A stretch of DNA of 8,859 nt from Chromatiales bacterium (lineage in GTDB: Bacteria > Pseudomonadota > Gammaproteobacteria > UBA6429 > Thiohalophilaceae): assembly GCA_027001895.1 (NCBI GenBank), contig JALTLP010000389.1, positions 1-8,859 on the forward strand. The letters run 5' to 3'. Below are positions 1 to 5,822 of the stretch, piece after piece; position 1 is the stretch's first letter, and the number at the start of each line of letters is the position of its first letter. The notes below the pieces were generated by a model. That model saw only the letters and a list, made by a program, of their open reading frames with translations, made no database searches and was not told the origin of the DNA. Made by a program: the position numbers and the translations under genes.

Positions 1-537
1 GATAGACTCGCTGCCAAGCATTAAATAGTTATCAAATTGTTGGTAAAGAAACAGAACGGCAACGGTGCCAATAATTAAAAACTTTACAAGTGCTTTTATT
101 AATTCAACCAGACCTTTAATCGCAAATACACGCCCTAAACCTTTAACCGGATCAAGCTTATCCCATTTTAATGTCAGTGCCTGCGCACTAAAGTTAAAAC
201 CACCCAGCATTAACGGGCCGACAAAGGCAGCGATTAGCATAACAATAAAAAATGGCGCCATACTTGCTACAGCATGTAACAGGGAATCTTCCAGCAACAA
301 ATACATACTGGATACATCAAATATTTTTTCACGCGATACACTTAAATTCCAGACAGTCAGTTCCTTAATACCACGCACCACCCCCGGGCCAAGCAATGCC
401 ATCGCCCCGGCAGATACCATCATCATGATCATGCTGTTTAATTCACGCGAGGTCGGTATCTGCCCTTTTTCACGCGCCTGTTGCTTGCGTCGGGGGGTCG
501 CGTCTTCTGTGCGTTCTTGTCCGGTATCTTCGGCCAT
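1..537 (-). CDS. flhB: Flagellar export gate protein FlhB, N-terminal part (cut by window edge)
   Basis: FlhB is the inner-membrane substrate-specificity switch of the flagellar type III export apparatus. The first 179 residues are in the window. The start codon is ATG at 537-535. The protein opens with the hallmark charged FlhB segment: MAEDTGQERTEDATPRR, then KQQAREKGQIPTSREL, followed by hydrophobic segments at about residues 36-54, 90-112 and 146-166. The KWDKLDPVKGLGRVF stretch (about 123-137) is also typical of the family. The cytoplasmic domain with the self-cleaving NPTH site lies beyond the left edge, so its integrity cannot be judged. It starts 11 bases after the fliR stop, with only a weak AAGAAC-like ribosome site, which suggests translational coupling to fliR. 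It is the last visible gene of the fliL operon. FlhB identity is secure from sequence and position; the injectisome paralogue is excluded by the flagellar context. Confidence 0.95.
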   Translation of the reverse strand, partial: MAEDTGQERTEDATPRRKQQAREKGQIPTSRELNSMIMMMVSAGAMALLGPGVVRGIKELTVWNLSVSREKIFDVSSMYLLLEDSLLHAVASMAPFFIVMLIAAFVGPLMLGGFNFSAQALTLKWDKLDPVKGLGRVFAIKGLVELIKALVKFLIIGTVAVLFLYQQFDNYLMLGSESI

Positions 538-548
538 TGTTCAGTTCT

Positions 549-1316
549 TTAATGAAAGCCTCTAATCGTTTGATAAACATCAAGAAACAAAGTATTCGAT
601 TGTGGTGCAATGTTGCTAATCGTTAATAAAACAAGAGAAAAACCCAGTATCATTGTTACCGGAAAACCAATTGCGAAGATATTAAGTTGTGGAGCAGCAC
701 GTGTCATAATACCGAATGACAGGTTTACCACCAGCAACGATGCAATCGCAGGAATAGCAATACCAATTGCACCTGAAAAAACATAGCTACCCCAGCTTAC
801 AATTTGCCAGAGACTGGACGTAGACAGGCCAGTAACTGCAATAGGGAGTGTCTGAAAACCATCAAGCACAATCTGTATTAATACAAGATGACCATTTAGG
901 CTTAAGTACACCAGCATAACCATGATCACGTAAAACTGACTCAGCACCGGTGCCTGCTGACCGTTTTGTGGATCAACCATTAAAGAAAAACCCAAGCCCA
1001 TTTGCATTGCAATAATCTGCCCGGCCATAATAATGGCACTGAAAACCAGTTGTGTTGTAAAACCAATGGCAATTCCAATTAGTATCTGGTTTGCTGTCAC
1101 ATAAAGTCCCTGCAAACTAAACACTTCGACCTGTGGCATTGCCGGTAATAAGGGAACTATCATCGCTGTAATTGCCAGGCTCACCATCAGTTTGGCACGA
1201 GCCGGTACTGTTTTTGCGCCAAAGATTGGCGCACTCATAACAACAGCACTCACCCGAAACAATGGCCACAGAAAGGAACCAACCAGTGCCGTTAACTCTG
1301 TTCCTGTTATAAGCAT
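549..1316 (-). CDS. fliR: Flagellar export gate protein FliR
   Basis: FliR is an integral membrane component of the flagellar export gate, where it assembles with FliP and FliQ into the FliP5Q4R1 pore complex. The 255-residue product has the usual family length (about 260). It consists of successive hydrophobic segments from residue 10 to about 240, with the family-typical early stretch RVSAVVMSAPIFGAKTVPAR at about 22-41 and the conserved MGLGFSLMVDPQNGQ segment near 106-120. The ATG at 1316 lies four bases after the fliQ stop. A GGTGAACTG stretch overlapping the end of fliQ is a weak ribosome site, consistent with coupled translation. It is followed 11 bases later by flhB. Nothing looks truncated or rearranged. 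Confidence 0.95.
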   Translation of the reverse strand: MLITGTELTALVGSFLWPLFRVSAVVMSAPIFGAKTVPARAKLMVSLAITAMIVPLLPAMPQVEVFSLQGLYVTANQILIGIAIGFTTQLVFSAIIMAGQIIAMQMGLGFSLMVDPQNGQQAPVLSQFYVIMVMLVYLSLNGHLVLIQIVLDGFQTLPIAVTGLSTSSLWQIVSWGSYVFSGAIGIAIPAIASLLVVNLSFGIMTRAAPQLNIFAIGFPVTMILGFSLVLLTISNIAPQSNTLFLDVYQTIRGFH

Positions 1317-1320
1317 CAGT

Positions 1321-1590
1321 TCACCGAATCAGATATGGAATATCCTGGATAAGTTTTACCGTGTACTCCATTAAAATACGTAACATCCAGGGGCCGGCAA
1401 TCATCAGCGTTGCCAGCGTTACAATTAATTTGGGAATAAAGCTGAGTGTCATTTCATTTATTTGTGTCGCAGCCTGAAACATACTTACCAGCAAACCCAC
1501 AACCAGTGCCGGCACTAAAATAACAACAACCAGCAGCAAAACGATTTCCAGGGTGTGTTGAAAAATGGTGAGTATACTTTCCGGGGTCAT
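1321..1590 (-). CDS. fliQ: Flagellar export gate protein FliQ
   Basis: FliQ is a small two-helix membrane subunit of the flagellar type III export gate and packs around FliP and FliR. The 89-residue product is the standard size. It begins MTPESILTIFQHTLEIVLLL and has two hydrophobic segments (about 13-37 and 54-74). Between them is the conserved loop SMFQAATQINEMTLSFIPK at about 36-54, which is diagnostic for the FliQ/SctS family. An AGGAAA ribosome site sits just upstream of the ATG at 1590, and the gene starts eight bases past the fliP stop. It is flanked by fliP and fliR in the usual order, which settles flagellar rather than virulence-secretion assignment. Confidence 0.96.
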   Translation of the reverse strand: MTPESILTIFQHTLEIVLLLVVVILVPALVVGLLVSMFQAATQINEMTLSFIPKLIVTLATLMIAGPWMLRILMEYTVKLIQDIPYLIR

Positions 1591-1598
1591 AATATTTC

Positions 1599-2339
1599 CT
1601 AAATATAAAAACTTGAGGCCAGTGTTCCCATAATCAGATTCCAGCCATCAACCAGTACAAACAACATTATCTTAAATGGCAGTGAGACAATCATCGGTGA
1701 CAACATCACCATACCCATAGACATCAAAACACTGGCAACCACAAGATCGATAATTAAAAAAGGGATAAAGAGCAGAAAACCAATCTGAAACGCTGTTTTG
1801 AGTTCACTGGTAACAAATGCCGGAACAAGAACGGTAAAGGGAATATCGGCTTTGGACTTGTAATCGTTATCACCGGATATTTTCATAAACATACTGATAT
1901 CCGCTTCCCTTGTCTGACCCAGCATAAATTCACGCAATGGTTTACTGCCCTTTTCTGCTGCAGTCTGCAAACTAATACTGTCTTTTAAATAAGGTTGCAG
2001 GGCATTGGAATTAATCTGGTTAAATACCGGAGCCATAACAAAAAAAGTTAAAAATAATGCCAGGCCAATCAATGTTTGCGAGGACGGTGCCTGCATTAAA
2101 CCCAGTGCCTGGCGTAGTATGGAAAGAACGATAATGATGCGGGTAAAGGATGTCATCATCATTAATGCGGCCGGTAACATGGTCAGCACGGTCATCAGTG
2201 CCAGAGTCTGAATACTTACAGAATAAACCTGGTCACCATTGGCCTGCGACTTAACAGTAAAAGCTTCAAGCCCTTCTGCTGCAAAACCGGATATTGGCAG
2301 CAATAATAACAAGCCGATAAATACTGTACGATACGACAT
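1599..2339 (-). CDS. fliP: Flagellar export gate protein FliP
   Basis: FliP forms the core pore of the flagellar export gate in the inner membrane. The 246-residue protein is full length. It begins with a cleavable-looking signal peptide (about 1-20, ending SGFAAEG), a known FliP trait. This is followed by the conserved block MTSFTRIIIVLSILRQALG at about 62-80 and the PSSQTLIGLALFLTFFVMAPV region, and it ends with the family-typical DGWNLIMGTLASSF. Its ATG overlaps the fliO stop by one base (TAATG at 2341-2337), a coupling arrangement. A GGAG ribosome site lies at 2348-2351 with an eight-base spacer. FliQ follows eight bases after the TAG stop. No anomaly is seen. Confidence 0.97.
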   Translation of the reverse strand: MSYRTVFIGLLLLLPISGFAAEGLEAFTVKSQANGDQVYSVSIQTLALMTVLTMLPAALMMMTSFTRIIIVLSILRQALGLMQAPSSQTLIGLALFLTFFVMAPVFNQINSNALQPYLKDSISLQTAAEKGSKPLREFMLGQTREADISMFMKISGDNDYKSKADIPFTVLVPAFVTSELKTAFQIGFLLFIPFLIIDLVVASVLMSMGMVMLSPMIVSLPFKIMLFVLVDGWNLIMGTLASSFYI

Positions 2340-2884
2340 TATTTTTTCTCCGTATCGTTATTTTTTGTAAAGCCGTTAATAGCTGACTGTAGTTTTTCCT
2401 GAAATCCACTTAATGAGGGTGAGCCGGCCGGTGATATCGGTTCTTTTAGCGTGGATAATAACTGTATATTAGACTGAGTTACGCCAACCAGTAACTGCTC
2501 ATTCATTACCTGTAAGACTATAACCTTCTCACGCTGGCCGACACTTATACCCGCAACAATTTTAAGACTGGCTGAATGCCCCGGATGCATGGTTCCCATT
2601 CTTTTAATTAACCAGGCAATACCAAAAATAAAAGCGATAATAAAAAAAAGGCCTAGCAACATCTGTATATAGTTAGATGCGCCTACCTGGGTATGCTCCC
2701 CTAAACTATCCTGCCTGTTTTTATCGTTAACCTGAGGCTGAAGGGCAGAGGTTTTAGCCGGTATTTCTTTAGCGGCCTGTTTTACAGTGTCTTGCCCATT
2801 AGCTGCAAATGAAAGGTTAAAAAAAAAGTACAGGCAGACAAACAAAACTGTTTTTTTTATAGTGGTTCCTGAAAAGTTCATCAC
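2339..2884 (-). CDS. fliO: Flagellar biosynthesis protein FliO
   Basis: FliO is the poorly conserved membrane protein that helps FliP oligomerise during export-gate assembly. The 181-residue product has a hydrophobic N-terminal segment resembling a signal peptide (about 9-28, ending LSFAANG), then a polar linker. A single transmembrane helix follows at about 71-90 (YIQMLLGLFFIIAFIFGIAW), then a cytoplasmic domain with the FliO-type pattern KIVAGISVGQREKVIVLQV at about 108-126 and GVTQSNIQLL. The reading frame opens with GTG directly followed by ATG (2884 and 2881). A GGA at 2896-2894, near the fliN stop, is nine bases from the GTG and twelve from the ATG, so the GTG start is slightly favoured by spacing. 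Identification rests on position between fliN and fliP plus the FliO domain pattern. Confidence 0.9.
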   Translation of the reverse strand: MMNFSGTTIKKTVLFVCLYFFFNLSFAANGQDTVKQAAKEIPAKTSALQPQVNDKNRQDSLGEHTQVGASNYIQMLLGLFFIIAFIFGIAWLIKRMGTMHPGHSASLKIVAGISVGQREKVIVLQVMNEQLLVGVTQSNIQLLSTLKEPISPAGSPSLSGFQEKLQSAINGFTKNNDTEKK

Positions 2885-2897
2885 GTTTTAGTTTCCA

Positions 2898-3311
2898 TTA
2901 ACGCAGTTTTTTAACACGTTCGGCCGGACTGACAACATCGGTCAGGCGAATACCAAACTTTTCATTAACAACAACCACTTCACCATGTGCAATCAGTGTT
3001 CCGTTCACCAGAACATCGAGTGGCTCACCGGCCATCCGGTCAAGTTCAATAACCGAGCCCTGATTAAGTTGCAAAAGGTTACGGATATTGACACTGGTTC
3101 TACCGATTTCCATCGATAACTTAACCGGTATATCCAGGATGACATCCATATTAATATCTTCGTCTGAACGGGATGAATTGTCTTCAAGGTTATCAAAACC
3201 TGCCGCTTCTACTTCTGTAGAGGCAGATGAATCATCTGTATTACTGTCACCTGCTTCTTCGAGAGCTTCTGCCCATTCATCCATTACGTCTGATTCATCT
3301 GAATCACTCAT
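2898..3311 (-). CDS. fliN: Flagellar motor switch protein FliN
   Basis: FliN is the main component of the distal cytoplasmic C-ring, acting in rotor switching and in docking the FliH-FliI export ATPase. The 137-residue protein has a very acidic, low-complexity N-terminus (about 1-52, rich in D, E and S). The compact SpoA domain follows at about 55-132, with the diagnostic run DVILDIPVKLSMEIGRT (56-72), GSVIELDRMAGEPLDVLVNG (85-104) and EKFGIRLTDVVSP. The ATG at 3311 overlaps the 3' end of fliM by eight bases. It is served by a strong AAGGAG at 3318-3323 with a six-base spacer inside fliM. FliN rather than FliY is indicated by the size and the absence of a CheC domain. Confidence 0.97.
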   Translation of the reverse strand: MSDSDESDVMDEWAEALEEAGDSNTDDSSASTEVEAAGFDNLEDNSSRSDEDINMDVILDIPVKLSMEIGRTSVNIRNLLQLNQGSVIELDRMAGEPLDVLVNGTLIAHGEVVVVNEKFGIRLTDVVSPAERVKKLR

Positions 3312-4323
3312 TACTCTCTCCTTCTAACAATAAAGTTTTATCTTGTGGTATAAAGCCCTTATCTACCGGGGTTTTTATCTTTACGGCCATCATGCCTTCA
3401 GACATACCATAACCGCACCTGAACAGGGGAATATCTTCACTCAGTAGTGTCACTTCATCCGGTAAATCAATCGGGATAATGTCACCCTCTTTAAAATTTA
3501 AAACATCCCGCAGGGTTAAATCCACTTCGGTGAGGGTTGAAACTAAAGGTATTTCTGCAAGCTTTATTTCTTCCAGTAAAGATTGTGTCCAACGATCATC
3601 TTTTTCAGATACGTCACTTTGCAGGCCCGCATCAAGCAGTTCACGAATGGGTTCAAGCATGGAGTAAGGCAAGGTCACCTGAAAATCTCCACCACCGCCA
3701 TCAAGCTCAACATGAAAAGTACTCAAAACAACCACTTCGTTGGGGCTGACGATATTGGCGAACTGCGGATTGACTTCTCGACTAACAAATTCAAAGTTAA
3801 CCGGTAACACTGGCTTCCATGCTTCCTGTAAATCTTTAAATGCAAGTTCAAGCACCATGCTGATAACACGCTGTTCAGTAGGTGTAAATTCGCGGCCTTC
3901 AATCTTGGCATGGCGACCGATGCCGCCAAAGAAATTATCCACCAGAATAAAAACCAGCTTGGGGTCAAGCACACATAAGGCTGGTCCACGCAGCGGGTGA
4001 ATTTTTACTATATTTAAACTGGTAGGCACAAACATGCTGTGGATATACTCCGAGAATTTCAGCATTTGTACACCGCTTACCGAAATTTCAGCAGAACGCC
4101 TTAGCAGGTTAAATACACTGATACGAAACTGTCTTGCAAAGCGTTCATTGATCATTTCCAGAGTAGGCATTCGCCCACGAACAATGCGATCCTGAGATGC
4201 AAAGTCAAACTGTCTTGCAACACCATCGTTTAGATTTTCATCTTCTGTTTCAACATCACCGCTATCAACACCATGTAACAGCGCGTCGATTTCATCTTGT
4301 GATAACAGTTCATTAACAGACAT
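3304..4323 (-). CDS. fliM: Flagellar motor switch protein FliM
   Basis: FliM is the C-ring subunit that binds phospho-CheY and sets the direction of flagellar rotation. The 339-residue product carries the N-terminal CheY-P-binding motif LSQDEIDALLHG (about 7-18). A CheC-like middle domain follows, with DNFFGGIGR (about 129-137) and EFTPTEQRVI, then a C-terminal SpoA domain (about 255-332) that pairs with FliN. A TTG codon directly precedes the chosen ATG. I choose the ATG at 4323 because the AGGAG at 4331-4335 is seven bases from it, but only four from the TTG. The end overlaps fliN by eight bases. The intact CheY-binding motif implies that a chemotaxis system exists elsewhere in the genome. 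Confidence 0.97.
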   Translation of the reverse strand: MSVNELLSQDEIDALLHGVDSGDVETEDENLNDGVARQFDFASQDRIVRGRMPTLEMINERFARQFRISVFNLLRRSAEISVSGVQMLKFSEYIHSMFVPTSLNIVKIHPLRGPALCVLDPKLVFILVDNFFGGIGRHAKIEGREFTPTEQRVISMVLELAFKDLQEAWKPVLPVNFEFVSREVNPQFANIVSPNEVVVLSTFHVELDGGGGDFQVTLPYSMLEPIRELLDAGLQSDVSEKDDRWTQSLLEEIKLAEIPLVSTLTEVDLTLRDVLNFKEGDIIPIDLPDEVTLLSEDIPLFRCGYGMSEGMMAVKIKTPVDKGFIPQDKTLLLEGESNE

Positions 4324-4330
4324 CAACGTG

Positions 4331-4335
4331 CTCCT
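4331..4335 (-). promoter_or_regulatory. fliM ribosome binding site (decides start)
   Basis: AGGAG on the minus strand, overlapping the TAG stop of fliL (4336-4334). Its seven-base spacing to the ATG at 4323 favours that codon over the adjacent in-frame TTG at 4326. Confidence 0.75.
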
Positions 4336-4918
4336 ACTGCATCACAAAACTGGTAAAATAAACCGCTTCTATGTATTTTCCACCCGGGATTTCTTCAGCA
4401 GGTGCATGTTCAGAAGACTCTTCATCGTGATTTGTTGCAGGGGTATTTTTTACTTCAGCATCAATTGTTCTGTTAATGGCATCCAGCAACTGCTTTTGCA
4501 GCTTTTGTTTGCCTGCATAAGTATTCACTTCTTCAAACTTCTGGCTGCTGAGAATGGTAATAATATTATTTCTGATAACCGGGGAGTGTTCCTGAACCAG
4601 GTCAATGGCATGCTGGTTATGCGCCATCACATTAAGATCGATCTGCATATAACGCGCTTTACGAGTGTCCTCAAAATTAATAATAAACGTTGGTCTCAGC
4701 GCAGAATAAATGGCATGAGCAGGAGCCGCATGTGATTCGCCGCCAGTTTCATGTTCTTTGCCTTTATCTTCTTTACTGTCGCCATCTGACAATAAAAACA
4801 TCGCAGCGACCCCTCCGCCCACGGCAAGTATCACCACAATTAAAATAATAATCAGCAAGTTGGTTTTGCTTTTACCGGCTTCTACGTCGAGGTCCAGATC
4901 TTCTTCTTTTTTCGCCAT
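4334..4918 (-). CDS. fliL: Flagellar basal body-associated protein FliL
   Basis: FliL is a single-pass inner-membrane protein that surrounds stator units next to the basal body and supports torque generation. The 194-residue product has a short charged cytoplasmic tail, one transmembrane helix (about 20-43, with a VGGG turn) and an acidic, His-containing linker. A periplasmic FliL domain follows from about residue 70, with SALRPTFIINFEDTRKARYMQI and a C-terminal end AVYFTSFVMQ typical of the family. An insertion rich in D, E and H (about 160-175) precedes the conserved end. The ATG at 4918 has an AAGGA ribosome site at 4925-4929. It is the first gene of the operon and lies downstream of the sigma-54 promoter at 4984-5000; no fliK precedes it. 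Confidence 0.95.
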   Translation of the reverse strand: MAKKEEDLDLDVEAGKSKTNLLIIILIVVILAVGGGVAAMFLLSDGDSKEDKGKEHETGGESHAAPAHAIYSALRPTFIINFEDTRKARYMQIDLNVMAHNQHAIDLVQEHSPVIRNNIITILSSQKFEEVNTYAGKQKLQKQLLDAINRTIDAEVKNTPATNHDEESSEHAPAEEIPGGKYIEAVYFTSFVMQ

Positions 4919-4983
4919 GACTTTTCCTTATGGGATGTCTTTTTTATCAGCAAACTATTTATATAGTATTAGCGAGAATTAAA

Positions 4984-5000
4984 TTGCAAAACACATGCCA
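4984..5000 (-). promoter_or_regulatory. Sigma-54 (RpoN) promoter of the fliL operon
   Basis: On the minus strand the sequence reads TGGCATG-TGTT-TTGCA. It matches the -24/-12 consensus TGGCACG-N4-TTGCA at every specified base except one (T for C), with the required ten bases between the invariant GG (4999-4998) and GC (4987-4986). The predicted transcription start is near 4974, giving a leader of about 56 bases before fliL. RpoN control of fliL operons is established in Pseudomonas and other polar flagellates; here it is inferred from the sequence match. Confidence 0.88.
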
Positions 5001-5060
5001 TGAAAATAATAATTTATTTTCTTTTTAAAACAGTCACATAGAAATGTACTGGTCGGTTAC

Positions 5061-5074
5061 GTCAATCCATTGAC
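5061..5074. promoter_or_regulatory. FleQ/FlrA-type activator box upstream of fliL
   Basis: GTCAAT-CC-ATTGAC is a perfect inverted repeat with six-base arms. The palindrome extends one more pair to C5060/G5075. From memory, the FleQ consensus in Pseudomonas aeruginosa is close to GTCaNTAAAtTGAC; both outer arms match, while the central bases differ. The centre is about 93 bases upstream of the predicted sigma-54 start, a normal distance for an enhancer-binding activator. The intervening DNA (about 5005-5035) is very A+T-rich, which could ease looping. FleQ also binds c-di-GMP, so this site could link the operon to that signal. Identity of the bound protein is inference. Confidence 0.72.
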
Positions 5075-5095
5075 GCATTGATATAAAAGGCTTGC

Positions 5096-5110
5096 CGAGT
5101 TACTGACTCG
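5096..5110 (-). terminator. Possible weak terminator hairpin after orn
   Basis: CGAGT-TACTG-ACTCG is a five-base-pair inverted repeat with a five-base loop, 33 bases past the orn stop. On the minus strand a short TTTTAT run follows seven bases after the stem. The stem is short and the T run is displaced, so termination would be weak and orn transcripts might read on toward fliL. Confidence 0.25.
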
Positions 5111-5142
5111 ATGCAGACAGAAAGGAATTTAGAAGGGTTAAT

Positions 5143-5694
5143 TTAAGAATCAAGCTGAATAAAATGCTTACGATAGTAAATAAGTTCGTTAATAGAATCT
5201 TTAACGTCGTCCATTGCAAGATGAGATGATTGTTTGGTTAAGCCCGCGGATATAGAGGGTTTCCAACGCTTAACCAGTTCCTTAATACTGCTAACATCCA
5301 GATTACGGTAATGAAAAAAACTTTCAAGTTCGGGCATGCAACGGGCTAAAAAGCGGCGATCCTGACAAATACTGTTACCACACATGGGTGAAGCCTTGGC
5401 GGGCACGTATTGACGCAAAAACTCAATGGTTTCTTTTTCAGCTTTTGCCTCGTTATAGTCGCTGTTTTTTACCCTTTCGGTTAAACCGGACTGGCCATGT
5501 TGTTTAGTGTTCCACTCATCCATACCGGCCATTACCGAATCTGGCTGATGTATTGCAATCATTGGCCCTTCGGCAAGTATGTTTAATTCCGCGTCGGTCA
5601 CTATCGTGGCAATTTCTATAATCAGATCATTTTGGGTATCCAGCCCGGTCATTTCCAGGTCGATCCAGATTAAATTATTTGCATTTTGTCCCAT
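5143..5694 (-). CDS. orn: Oligoribonuclease Orn
   Basis: Orn is a cytoplasmic 3'-5' exoribonuclease that degrades the shortest RNAs, especially dinucleotides. That includes pGpG, the linear product of c-di-GMP breakdown. The 183-residue product is close to the E. coli length (181). It shows the complete DEDDh active site: D12 and E14 in IDLEMTGL, D112 in CQDRRFL, H158 in SSHLAMDD and D163. These positions are the same as in the E. coli enzyme. The ATG at 5694 has an AAGGA ribosome site (5701-5705) six bases away. It points toward the flagellar operon, 224 bases away, and is divergent from the M48 protease gene. It is normally essential in gammaproteobacteria and nothing here suggests loss of function. 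Confidence 0.98.
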   Translation of the reverse strand: MGQNANNLIWIDLEMTGLDTQNDLIIEIATIVTDAELNILAEGPMIAIHQPDSVMAGMDEWNTKQHGQSGLTERVKNSDYNEAKAEKETIEFLRQYVPAKASPMCGNSICQDRRFLARCMPELESFFHYRNLDVSSIKELVKRWKPSISAGLTKQSSHLAMDDVKDSINELIYYRKHFIQLDS

Positions 5695-5822
5695 GGTTAT
5701 TCCTTATATAATAGCTATCATTGAACTAAGTCGATATAATTAGTCTAAATTTCCAGATAGATTCTAGCAGTATTTACACCATTAATTCCGAATAATTATA
5801 TTTTTACAGACAACGAGCAACT
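5695..5822. promoter_or_regulatory. Divergent intergenic region with possible promoter for the protease operon
   Basis: This 128-base A+T-rich spacer must contain the start signals for both orn and the plus-strand operon. A perfect TATAAT hexamer lies on the plus strand at 5735-5740, which would give a leader of about 75 bases before the protease start, but no good -35 element is seen at the right spacing. A TTGAAC at 5721-5726 is too close to pair with it. I could not assign a convincing minus-strand promoter for orn. Confidence 0.3.

Noticed and set aside
65..565. A 166-codon plus-strand open frame opposite flhB
   Set aside because: It is antisense to the conserved flhB coding sequence, has no recognisable domain and reads as low-complexity Ser/Thr/Ile/Asn typical of a shadow frame.
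549..2339. Type III secretion injectisome gate genes (sctR-S-T) instead of fliP-Q-R
   Set aside because: They are continuous with fliL, fliM and fliN, and with FliO, which is flagellum-specific, so the set is flagellar.
4328..4735. A 135-codon plus-strand open frame opposite fliL
   Set aside because: It lies antisense to fliL, whose protein is clearly conserved; the frame has no ribosome site or family resemblance.
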